A DNA stretch of 64,000 nt from Amoebidium appalachense (lineage: Eukaryota > Ichthyosporea), in assembly GCA_963693365.1 (NCBI GenBank), contig CAVNZM010000006.1, positions 8,618,001 through 8,682,000 on the forward strand, given 5' to 3'. Below, piece by piece: positions 24,900 to 34,975 of this stretch. Position 1 is the stretch's first letter, and every line of letters begins with the position of its first letter. The translations under genes and the position numbers were made by a program. The notes beneath the pieces are model-generated. The model did not search any database, had not been told where the DNA came from, and saw only the letters and a list, made by a program, of their open reading frames with translations.

Positions 24900-25190
24900 A
24901 TTGACGACGGACTCCATCTTCTTGCCTGAGTGGACGGGACGGACCAAGACCCAACTGTTCCACCCCCCAAAACGGAAACTCGACAACGGTGCCCAACCTT
25001 TGAAAACAATCCGCAAATTTAGGGAAGCCTTCGCTTTGGCTTCCTTGTCAAACACAATGGGGTCGATATCCGTTGGGCCGCGCTGGGACAGACACCTTGG
25101 CTCAACAATCTTGGAAGGGCGCTTGATATCATCGAAGGAAATATCAAAAATAGACCGAACCAACGTGGGAAGGTGGGACGCCATCTGCAA
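24900..25190 (-). CDS. candidate first coding exon of an unidentified gene
   Basis: Minus-strand frame starting MQMASHLPTLVRSIFDISFD near 25190 and reading through FRFGGWNSWVLVRPVHSG to SVVNG. It then runs directly into GGTAAGTT at about 24900, a strong splice-donor match. Composition is balanced and non-repetitive, unlike the surrounding repeats, which favours real coding sequence. No family is recognised. The satellite array begins within 30 bp upstream of the start, so any promoter has been displaced or the gene is a fragment. Confidence 0.4.
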
Positions 25191-25214
25191 AAAAATATAT
25201 ATAAAAATGAATAC

Positions 25215-26675
25215 GCTTAGTTACAATGCGAATATTATATTATCCGGAATATCAAACCCCCCAAGCGAATATAATATTCGCTCGGATCCTGATTATCCAA
25301 CCAATCGATCCGAGCGAATATTATATTCGCTTATACGAGCGAATATTATATTCGCTTGGGGGTTGTAATCAGGATGCGAGCGAATATAGTATTTGCTCGC
25401 ATCCTGATTATCCAAACCCCCAAGCAAATATTGTATTCGCTTGGATCCTGATTACCCCAACAATCGATCCGAGCGAATATTTTATTCGCTTATACGCCCC
25501 AAGCGAATATAATATTCGCTCGCATCCTGATTATCCATCCCCCCAGGCGAATATAATATTCTCGCATCCTGATTATCCATCCCCCCAGGCGAATATATTA
25601 TTCGCTCGCATCCTGATTATCCAACCCACCAAGCGAATATTATATTCGCTCGGATCCTGATTATCCAAACAATCAATCCGAGCGAATATTATATTCGCTT
25701 ATACGCCCCAAAGCAAATATAATATTCGCTCGCATCCTGATTATCCAACCCCCCAGGCGAATATAATAATCGCTCGCATCCTGATTATCCATCCCCCCAG
25801 GCGAATATAATATTCGCTCGCATCCTGATTATCCAACCTGGATCCTGATTATCCAAACAATCAATCCGAGCGAATATTATATTCGCTTATACGCCCCAAA
25901 GCGAATATAATATTCGCTCGCATCCTGATTATCCAACCCCCCAGGCGAATATAATAATCGCTCGCATCCTGATTATCCATCCCCCCAGGCGAATATAATA
26001 TTCGCTCGCATCCTGATTATCCAACCTGGATCCTGATTATCCAAACAATCAATCTGAGCGAATATTATATTCGCTTATACGCCCCAAGCGAATATAACAT
26101 TCGCTCGCATCCTGATTATACATCCCCCCAGGCGAATATAATATTCGCTCGCATCCTGATTATCCATCCCCCCAGGCGAATATAATATTCGCTCGCATCC
26201 TGATTATCCAACCCCCCAAGCGAATATTATATTCGCTCGGATCCTGATTATCCAAACAATCAATCCGAGCGAATATTATATTCACTTATACGCCCCAAGC
26301 GAATAAAATATTCGCTCGCATCCTGATTATCCATGCCCCCAGGCGAATATAATATTCGCTCGCATCCTGATTATCCATTCCCCATGCGAATATAATATTC
26401 GCTCGCATCCTGAGTATCCAACCCCCAAGCGAATATAATATTCGCTCGCATCCTGATTATCCATCCCCCCAGGCGAATATATATATATAAAAATAAAAAT
26501 AAAAAATGCTCGGATCCATATTATCCAACCCCCAAGCGAATATAATATTCGCTCGGATCCTGAGTATCCAACCCCCAAGCGAATATAATATTCGCTCGGA
26601 TCCTGATTATCCAAACCCCAAGCGAATATAATATTCGCTCGGATCCAGTGTATTCAACCCCCAAGCGAATATAAT
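25215..26675. repeat. palindromic satellite array, left block
   Basis: Tandem units of about 43-44 bp, each made of the 17-bp palindrome GCGAATATAATATTCGC followed by TCGGATCCTGATTATCC and a short C-rich spacer. A variant unit (GAGCGAATATTATATTCGC then TTATACG) is interspersed. From about 25650 to 26200 units are organised in a higher-order repeat: the phrase AACCTGGATCCTG recurs at 25835 and 26023, 188 bp apart. Long open frames here are by-products of the repeat. Confidence 0.92.
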
Positions 26676-27275
26676 GTCATGTGCTGAGCTGATTCGTATG
26701 AGTTTGCTTCTATATTTTGTGTTTCGGTGAGTGAATTTCGGGGGTTTTCTTGCATAGTGATGCCGGGGTCTAAGTATGAGGAGATTAATCAGTGGTATGG
26801 GGAGATTCTGATGCAGCGGCGGCTGATTGTTTGGGGCGCGCGCGTGCATGCCCCATGCCTCTGCGTACTCTCCATGTTAAATGTTGTATTGCTTCTTGCT
26901 GTGTGCTTGGCGAGACCCATGTTGCCTGCTCGCGTGTGGGTATGCTTATATGTATTGTGAGTAAACGTGTGTACGTGTTGTAGTGCTGTAGGGGTGTCTG
27001 AGGTGGCGGTAGCCAATGGTGTGGAGCGCGTGTAGTCTGTGGGGGAGGGAGTGTTGTGATTGGCTGAATGTCACTGTGGTATTTGTCTGGCCAGTGGGCC
27101 GCGTGTCTGTGAAGTGTCTCGCGGGGTCGCGGGCTTTTGGAAGTTCTTCTAAGAACACAAAAAGCGCGCTTCCCACCCAACTCAAAGAAAAGGTTATACG
27201 TATACACGGTTTCAAGCCCCTTTAAGCGTGCAGATAGTTAGAGTAGTTCGTGTATACGCAAGGGCGTGGCACGAC
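26676..27275. mobile_element. 600-bp insert in the satellite, transposon-like
   Basis: The insert lies inside the palindrome of one satellite unit and is flanked by a 7-bp direct repeat ATATAAT (26669-26675 and 27276-27282). Deleting it with one repeat regenerates a standard unit exactly. Its ends are short imperfect inverted repeats, GTCATGTGC at the left and GGCACGAC at the right. No transposase is seen, so it would be a non-autonomous DNA element. The palindromic target makes the exact duplication length slightly uncertain. Confidence 0.65.
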
Positions 27276-28516
27276 ATATAATATTCGCTCGCATCCTGAT
27301 TATCCATCCCCCAAGGCGAATAAAAAAAAAGAAACTCGGATCCTGATTATCCAACCCCCAAGCGAATATAATATTCGCTCGGATCCTGAGTATCCAACCC
27401 CCAGGCGAATATTAAAAAAGAAAAAAAGAAAAAAAATGCTCGGATCCTGAGCATCCAACCCCCAAGCGAATATAATATTCGCTCGGATCCTGAGTATCCA
27501 ACCCCCAAGCGAATATAATATTCGCTCGGATCTTGATTATCCAACCCCCAAACGAATATAATATTCGCTCGGATCCTGATTAACCATCCCCCAAGGCGGA
27601 AAAAAAAAAAAAATGCTCGGATCCATATTATCCAGCCCCCACGCGAATATAATATTCGCTCGGATCCTGAGCATCCAACCCCCAAGCGAATATAATATTC
27701 GCTCGGATTTTGATTATCCAACCCCCAAACGAATATAATATTCGCTCGGATCCTGAGTATCCAACCCCCAATCGAATATAATATTCGCTCGCACCCTGAG
27801 TATCCAACCCCCAAGCGAATATAATATTCGCTCGGATCCTGAGCATCCAACCCCCAAGCGAATATAACACTGGCTCGCATCCTGCTTATCCATCCCCCAG
27901 GCGAATATATTAATATATATATATATATATACTCGGATCCTGATTATCCAACCCCCAAGCGAATATAATATTCGCTCGGATCCTGAGTATCCAAACCATC
28001 CGCCCAGGTGAATAAAAAAAAATATATATATATTTGCTCGGATCCTGATTGTCCAACCCCCAAGCGAATATAATGTTCGCTCGGATCCTGAGTATCCAAC
28101 CCCCAAGCGAATATAACATTCGCTCGCATCCTGATTATCCATCCCCCCAGGTGAATATAATAATAATAATAATAATAAAATAATAATAAAAAATGCTCGG
28201 ATCCTGATTATTCAACCCCCAAGCGAATATAATATTCGCTCGGATCCTGAGTATCCAATCCCCAAGCGAACATAATATTCGCTCGCATCCTGATTATCCA
28301 TCCCCCCAGGCGAATATAATATTCGCTCGCATCCTGATTATCCATCCCCCCAGGCGAATAAAAAAAATATATATATATATATATGTGATATATAAATTTG
28401 CTCGGATCCTGATTATCCAACCCCCAAGCGAATTTAATATTCGCTGGGATCCTGAGTATCCAACCCCCAAGCGAATATAATATTCGCTCGCATCCTGATT
28501 ATCCATCCCCCCAGGC

Positions 28517-28601
<85 letters not shown>

Positions 28602-28676
28602 ACTCGGATCCTGATTATCCAACCCCCAAGCGAATATAATATTCGCTCGCATCCTGATTATCCATCCCCCCAGGCG

Positions 28677-28710
<34 letters not shown>

Positions 28711-29088
28711 ACTCGGATCCTGATTATCCAACCCCCAAGCGAATATAATATTCGCTCGGATCCTGAGTATCAACCCCCAGGCGAATATAATATTCGCTCG
28801 CATCCTGATTATCCATCCATCCCCCCAGGCGAAAAAAAAAAAAAAAAAAAAAAAAAAATCGCTCGCATCATGATTATCCATCCCCCCAGGCGAATATAAT
28901 ATTCGCTCGCATCCTGATTATCCATCCCCCCAGGCGAATATATATAAATAAATAAAAAAGAAAAGAATTTTTTTTTTTCCTCGGATCCTGATTATCCAAC
29001 CCCCAAGAGAATATGATATTCGCTCGGAACCTGAGTATCCAACCCCCAGGCGAATATAATATTCGCTCGCATCCTGATTATCCATCTA
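27276..29088. repeat. palindromic satellite array, right block
   Basis: Same 43-bp satellite as 25215-26675, mostly the TCGGATCCTGAGTATCC variant with AACCCCCAA spacer. Many units have part of the palindrome replaced by (AT)n, (AAT)n or A runs, for example near 27907-27932, 28158-28185, 28519-28595, 28677-28704 and 28832-28858. It ends where the left arm of the inverted repeat begins. Confidence 0.92.
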
Positions 29089-29219
29089 AACCTAAACCCT
29101 ATCTGTCGCATCCGGCAGGTACACCAGTGCGCTCTGAGCCAGAACACAACACAGGGTCGTCGGATCCTGCTTCGCCAATATCGTCGTCGGGTTTTACTAG
29201 TGCAGGTGACGGTGTCGCC

Positions 29220-30995
29220 AGTCCCATCAACCAATGATTGCAACCCTTGCCCACTGTGCCCACAATCCCCGTCTCTCTCCGCTCAAAATGGCCCGGGAAT
29301 GTCAGTGAGTCTGTGTTTACACACTATGTACTGCAACAGCGCAGACCCAGTTTATGACGTCACCCCCGTGCCGATGGATGCTTTCTCATTCAACCGCAAC
29401 GACACCTTTGGTTTCCGTCCAAGATTTTCATGGGAAATGGATTTCTGTTTCATCATCACTCGCATTGGACGGAATAAACTGTGGGCTGATAAAATCCAAC
29501 GTGCCACCCGTACATCTTAAGCCAACCGGACTGGACGTTTGGGACCGGATGATTGCTGCCTTAAAGCACCGCGAAAAGCATACAGCAAATATCCGGGCCA
29601 TTGCTCATCGTCTGGCACGGGTGTGGAAGGTAACACGATTCAGGATTGGGGACATAAATTCAACGGGCAAGTTGTTTGACGCGCTTCAATGTGACATTAG
29701 CGGTTCGGATTACCTCACGGGTGTCCCGCTGGATGGGTCTAGTCGTTCGCTATTCCGAGACAACGTGGTACCCCCTCACGTGACAATCATAACCGCTACA
29801 TGCGTTAAATGCACTGGCGTGTCTACGCGTGTGTTGTGTTCCATCGATGCCGAGCTTCGCACCCGGCTTCGCCGTGAAAGGATGGACCACAAGGAGATTT
29901 ACATTGTCAATCCCATAGAAAACATAGCGGGTACCCATTTCTTCGATGGCGACTGCACTGAATATGGCAGGGAATTTCAAAGCCCAACCTCGGTTTGCAC
30001 AACGTGCAATTCCAAGGGTACGGTGCGGGGCAACGTTTTAATACTTCCTAGTCCTTGCTGCCTGTTCATGTCATGAATTGCGCGAACTTTATGGGGCGCC
30101 AATACCATCTTGCCTACATTGGTCTTCACAAATCAGGTCACTTTTTCGGTGTGGCACCCGCATTCACGTGGAAAAATGGGAGGCCATATCATCTCCACTG
30201 CGACGGTTTCGGAATGACCACTGAAAAACCAGACACTGAGCTATGGGAGAGCAACACGGGACCTACCAATATCTCTGTCCAAATGTCTCGGGAAGGTGGC
30301 GAATGCGAAGGCTGGTGCCCATTATATGTTAAGTTGAATTGGGCACGCATTAAGGATGTGTAAAATTGTATAAGTATTTGGGACGGAAGCAGAGACACAG
30401 TGGTGCAGTGTGAAAACACCACAGACACACAACAACAAAAAACGGAACGATCGGAGCAGTGTACACAACAGACATCAATGTTTAGACACGACTGAACTCA
30501 ATTTATTTTGATCTCGCATAAATACCTGAAATTCCCTTAAGTCAAATCCATACACGATTTCCGACCAGTCGGAAATCAGATCTATGTCTAAAATAATTAA
30601 TCACAATTAACTGATTATTTCCCGGATAGATCCGGAGACACAGGTTGAACGGGCACACCATAGGTCACAGCTCTAAGACAGTAATGAGGTAAAAAGTAAC
30701 GAGGAAAGAGGTGATGTTTAAAACCTATCACCGGCTACACAAAACGATTACAAGTACTCAAACACACTGGAGATCGATGTCATAATTTACGTACAAGGAG
30801 CACATCTTTTACACGAAGTAAACTTGATGAACGAAAACATAACACGAACTGAGAAGATCTTACAATATGTAGATACTACGTATTACAACAGGATGTGCAT
30901 CTCAACTTCATGGTGTATGTGCCGGCCCAGGAACCACTGGTAGGCGTGGGCTCCCGCAAACTGACGTATGCAAAGTCAACTGTGGATGTAGTGTA
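29220..30995 (+). pseudogene. left-arm copy of the chromodomain/USP-like gene, truncated
   Basis: Matches the right-arm protein from about its residue 280 to the end but lacks the chromodomain, which is cut off by the satellite. Damage: a frameshift near 29460 (after FCFIIT), a deletion of roughly 28 bp near 30050 after VRGNVLILP, and a 532-bp solo LTR at 30359. The C-terminal end resumes after the LTR and stops at TAG 30993-30995. It cannot make the full protein. Confidence 0.85.
30359..30890 (-). mobile_element. solo LTR, short variant of the C1 family
   Basis: Begins TGTAAAATTGTATAAG and ends TATTACAACA. Flanked by GGATG at 30354-30358 and 30891-30895. It resembles the C1 LTR at both ends but is only 532 bp and diverged, lacking roughly 390 bp of the middle. 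It is absent from the right arm, so it inserted after the inverted duplication. Confidence 0.9.
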
Positions 30996-31590
30996 GACGA
31001 CCTTGTGGATATCGGTGTTTTTTTTGTTTTTTTTTGGGCTTTTTTGTTTGTTTTTTGCTGCCAACATGCCATTATCGTTTGAACTGGAATGAAGGACTTA
31101 ATGCCTGCTCGTATTTAAATACACCATGAATGCCACGGTGCTGGTTGCATGCTGTCTGGGTTTATTTCATGTAGGTGTATAAGTATAAGATCAAGATTGA
31201 AAATTGTGCCTAGAAGATATTTACGAATATAACATGAATTGGATGCTGTGTATGGTTCTTTGTGACGTAGTGACAACTAAAACATACAAAATATATATGC
31301 TGTCCGCCGGCGGGGGGCCCGGGGTTTTATTCTATGTGAGCGGTACTTAGTCTATGTAAACCCACTTTAACATTGTGATGTAAGAATGATTAAGAATACA
31401 AGATGATTACGACTAAATCATAATGGTGTATTATGGCTTCTGTAAGGTAAAGGCAATGCCATTGGCATGATAAATACATACAAACCACTCATTTGCAACG
31501 AGTTGGTAAAATCCTGCTATCATTGGCCATGATTTCTTTTCGACCAACACACAAAGCAACAAGCTCAGGACACTATAATGATTATACCAC
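30996..31590. other. non-coding tail of the left arm
   Basis: AT-rich sequence with a T/G run near 31017-31054, a CCGCCGGCGGGG segment near 31305 and a C run from about 31591. Mirrored in the right arm at 31956-32580. No gene seen. Confidence 0.6.
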
Positions 31591-31955
31591 AACCCCCCCC
31601 CCCCCCCCCCCCCCCCGGTCCCCCCGAATACATCATTTGCACCAAGATGAAAAAAAACTGGTAACAGTAGACATGATCTTTTTCCGGCCAAAACATGTCA
31701 TAAGCTAAGGTCACGACAATGATTGTTTATAATCCCCCCCCCCCCCCCCCCCCCCCCGCCCGCCGCGCACACACTGTGTTTCTCCCACCACGTCATACAA
31801 ACCCTCTGACCCCCCTGTCACCCAGGGTAGTAGGGGGGGGGGGGGGGTGCATTTTGGCCTGCCCGATATTCCCCCTAGACCAGTCAAATTTGACGACCTG
31901 GATTTTAATTAGAGATGACGACACTTTGGCCTGGACGACACTTTGGCCTGCAACA
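31591..31955 (-). repeat. C-tract repeat family, inverted copy at the palindrome centre
   Basis: Reverse complement of the 21119 copies, beginning at CAACA 31951-31955 (TGTTG on the minus strand) and running to the C run at 31591. It carries the same doubled CAGGCCAAAGTGTCGTC motif and the GTAACAGTAGACATG segment. Confidence 0.85.
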
Positions 31956-32510
31956 GGGGGGGGGTTGTGGTATAATCATTAAAGTGTCCTGAGCTTGTAG
32001 CTTTGTGTGTTGGTCGAAAAGAAATCATGGCCACTGACAGCAGGATTTTACCAACTCGTTGCAAATGGTGTAGTATCATGTGGTTTGTATGTATTTATCG
32101 CCATTGCATTTACACGTTACAGAATCCATAATACACCATTATAATATAGTCGTAATCATCTTGTATTCTTAATCATTCTTACGTCACAATGTTAAATTGG
32201 GTTCACATAGACTAAGTACCGCTCACATGGAATAAAACCCCGCCGCCGGCGGTCAGCATATATATTTTGCATGTTTTAGTTGTCACTACGTTGAAGGACC
32301 ATACACAGCAGCATGATTCAATGTGATATTCGTAAATATCTTCTATGCATAATTTTCAATCTTGACCTCATACTTATACACCTACGTGAAATAAATCCAG
32401 ACAGCATGCAACCAGCACACTCATTGTATATTTAAATACGAGCAGGCATTATGTCCTTCATTCCAGTTCAAACGATAATGGCATGTTGGCAGCCAAAAAA
32501 AACAAAAAAG

Positions 32511-32557
<47 letters not shown>

Positions 32558-32584
32558 AAAAAACTCCGATATCCACAAGGTCGT
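31956..32584. other. non-coding tail of the right arm with C/A tract
   Basis: Mirror of 30996-31590. It ends with C run 32511-32547 then an A run to about 32562, just before the gene stop codon. In the left arm the equivalent place is a T/G run, so this tract expanded after the duplication. Confidence 0.6.
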
Positions 32585-34642
32585 CTACACTACATCCACA
32601 GTTGACTTAGCATACGTCAGTTTGCGGGAGCCCACGCCTAACAGTGGTTCCTGCGCGGGCACATACACCATGAAGTTGAGATGCACATCCTTGATGCGTG
32701 CCCAATTCAACTTAACATATAATGGGCACCAGCCTTCGCACTCGCCACCTTCCCGAGACATTTGGACAGAGACGTTGGTAGGTCCCGTGTTGCTCTCCCA
32801 TAGCTCAGTGTCTGGTTTTTCCGTGGTCATACCGAAACCGTCGCAGTGGAGATGATATGGTCTCCCGTTTTTCCATGTGAATGCGGGTGCCACACCGAAA
32901 AAGTGACCTGGTTTGTGAAGACCAATGTAGGCAAGATGGTATTGGCGCCCCATAAAGTTTACGCAATTCATGACATGAACAGGCGGCACGGATTGCACTG
33001 ACATGTGGACGAAGAGAATTCTAGGAAGTATTAAAACGTTGCCCCGCACCGTACCCTTGGAATTGCACGTTGTGCAAACCGAGGTTGGGCTTTGAAATTC
33101 CCTGCCATATTCAGTGCAGTCGCCATCGAAGAAGTGGGTACCCGCTATGTTTTCTATGGGATTGACAATGTAAGTCTCCTTGTGGTCCATCCTTTCACGG
33201 CGACGTCGGGTGCGAAGCTCGGCATCGATGGAACACAACACACGCGTACACACGCCAGTGCATTTAACGCATGTAGCGGTTATGATTGTCACGTGAGGGG
33301 GTACCACGTTGTCTCGGAATAGCGGACGACTAGACCCATCCAGCGGGACACCCGTGAGGTAATCCGAACCGCTAATGTCACATTGAAGCGCGTCAAACAA
33401 CTTGTCCGTTGAACTTATGTCCCCAATCATGTATCGTGTTACCTTCCACACCCGTGCCAGTCGATGAGCGATGGCCCGGATATTTGCTGTATGCTTCTCG
33501 CGGTGCTTTAAGGCAGCAATCATCCGGTCCCAAACGTCCAGTCCGGTTGGCTTAAGATGTAAAGGTGGCACGTTGGATTTTATCAGCCCACAGTTTAATC
33601 CGTCCAATACGGTGATGATGAAACAGAAATTCATTTCCCATGAAAATCTTGGACGGAAACTAAAGGTGGCGTTGCTGTTGAATGAGAAAGCATCCATCCG
33701 ATTCGGCACGGGGGTGACGTCATAAACTGGGTCTGCACTGTTGCAGTAGTGTGTAAACACAGACTCACTGACATTCCCGGGCCATTTTGACCGGAGAGAG
33801 ACGGGGACGGGCACAGTGGGGCAAGGGTTGCAATCATTAGTTGATGGGACCGGCGACACTGGTGGGTCCACTTCGGGTGTATACAACGTTAAGTCAGTTA
33901 CCTCGGGCTCCAGTGTCACCTTGGCACGCTTACGGGGCGGTTGTGCCATTGCCGAAGAAGGTGGTACTTCAAGTTGTGACGGGGCGCCGTCACCTGCACT
34001 GGTAAAACCCGACGACGAAATTGACGAAGCTGGATCCGACGACCCTGTGTTGTGTTCTGGCTCAGAGCGCACTGGTGTACCTGCCGGATGCGACAATGTC
34101 GGTTTTGATGGACGCACGGGCTTACGTTGATTGGATGTCACAGTGGTAAACATGGTGGCAACTGGAACACTGCCATTTGCAAAGTCCGTGTCGTCCAACC
34201 CGCCATTGGCATCCAGTGTACGAAGGACCGTTTCCATTTTGGCATCCGTGTAGCTACTGAAATCTTTCAGACCACGTAATGCTAATGGAATGTCGTTGCC
34301 ATCCACATCTTGTTCATCGCAAGTGGGTGCCCCTGTGTTGGGGGGCATAACTTCACCAGGATCCTCCCAAGTACATTGGGAAAAGGGAAATCCACGCCAT
34401 TTAACTAAAACCTGGTCGTACAAGTCCCCTTTGTCATCTACAATGGTTCTGCGACCGAACACGCAATCAACAACATATGTCGGGTCGCCGATTGTATGGA
34501 CGAGGTACCGCTCCATGTCGTCGGGTCTGAAGCTGGATGGAACCGGCTTGATGTCTCTGCATAAAATCCCATCAGTGAAATATGCTGTTGACAGTATGTA
34601 CCAATATACTATACGGCAAAGCAAAAAAGATGATCCTGCCAT
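32585..34642 (-). CDS. chromodomain protein with USP-like C-terminal region, 685 aa
   Basis: One uninterrupted frame from MAGSSFLLCR to KSTVDVV. Residues of about 45-105 form a chromodomain-like block (VVDCVFGRRTIVDDKGDLYD, VLVKWRGFPFSQCTWEDP), a fold that binds methylated histone tails. About 105-280 is a low-complexity S/T/P linker with the basic PPRKRAKV, a possible nuclear signal. The C-terminal half has paired CXXC motifs (CVKC and CTTC), then VLILPRILFVHM, YHLAYIGLHKPGHFFGVA and a final HCDGFGM. That order resembles the zinc finger and histidine box of ubiquitin-specific proteases. No certain catalytic Cys box is seen; LDGLNCGLIKSN is a weak candidate. An in-frame start upstream, or an upstream exon joined near 34660, is possible. 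Host gene or transposon cargo is unresolved. Confidence 0.65.
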   Translation of the reverse strand: MAGSSFLLCRIVYWYILSTAYFTDGILCRDIKPVPSSFRPDDMERYLVHTIGDPTYVVDCVFGRRTIVDDKGDLYDQVLVKWRGFPFSQCTWEDPGEVMPPNTGAPTCDEQDVDGNDIPLALRGLKDFSSYTDAKMETVLRTLDANGGLDDTDFANGSVPVATMFTTVTSNQRKPVRPSKPTLSHPAGTPVRSEPEHNTGSSDPASSISSSGFTSAGDGAPSQLEVPPSSAMAQPPRKRAKVTLEPEVTDLTLYTPEVDPPVSPVPSTNDCNPCPTVPVPVSLRSKWPGNVSESVFTHYCNSADPVYDVTPVPNRMDAFSFNSNATFSFRPRFSWEMNFCFIITVLDGLNCGLIKSNVPPLHLKPTGLDVWDRMIAALKHREKHTANIRAIAHRLARVWKVTRYMIGDISSTDKLFDALQCDISGSDYLTGVPLDGSSRPLFRDNVVPPHVTIITATCVKCTGVCTRVLCSIDAELRTRRRRERMDHKETYIVNPIENIAGTHFFDGDCTEYGREFQSPTSVCTTCNSKGTVRGNVLILPRILFVHMSVQSVPPVHVMNCVNFMGRQYHLAYIGLHKPGHFFGVAPAFTWKNGRPYHLHCDGFGMTTEKPDTELWESNTGPTNVSVQMSREGGECEGWCPLYVKLNWARIKDVHLNFMVYVPAQEPLLGVGSRKLTYAKSTVDVV

Positions 34643-34740
34643 AATAACAGACGCACATTCAAGGCCAGGCCTGAAACATTACCTGATGTGGAAGACCGTC
34701 GTGGATCCAGCAACGATGGTGGAACCCGGATGTTTGGCCT

Positions 34741-34914
34741 TTGACGTAGTTGTCAGCAAGTACAACATCCACGAGTCGGACACCTTTAGTGCCGGTCATC
34801 ATGCCGAGAAAAATGATTTCCCATTGAAAATAGGTGGTTTTGCTATCGGGACCAGTCTTCCCTTCACCTTTCCACATGGTTATTTTGTTTACACCAGTTT
34901 TGTTTGGATCCATG
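34741..34914 (-). pseudogene. C3 gag start (5' fragment)
   Basis: Starts MDPNKTGVNKITMWKGEGK at ATG 34912-34914 and reads to VVLADNYV before homology with C1 stops at about 34741. Only the first 58 or so gag residues remain. The continuation is at 21118 and downward. The leader 34915-34975 matches C1 4945-5006 closely. Confidence 0.85.
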
Positions 34915-34975
34915 ATTGAAAAACGATCGCTAGTTCTAGATGTGTGTAGGGAGCGTGAAAAAGGGCTGCATAACC

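Larger units (their letters stand above)
29090..34142. repeat. large inverted repeat (about 2.2-2.5-kb arms)
   Basis: Left arm about 29090-31590 and right arm about 31956-34142 are reverse complements with moderate divergence, small indels and one LTR present only in the left arm. Both arms contain the chromodomain-gene 3' part and about 600 bp of following non-coding DNA. The centre holds the inverted copy of the C-tract repeat (31591-31955). The satellite replaces the outer left continuation. Confidence 0.88.

Noticed and set aside
25226-28881. Frames of up to 177 residues with repeating [12 protein letters not shown] / [13 protein letters not shown] / [10 protein letters not shown] phrases
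   Set aside because: All three frames of the 43-bp satellite happen to be open. The peptide phrases are the same unit read in rotating frames, so no gene is implied.
25215-29088. CRISPR-like array
   Set aside because: Repeats are directly tandem with no unique spacers of constant length, the genome is eukaryotic and no cas genes are present.
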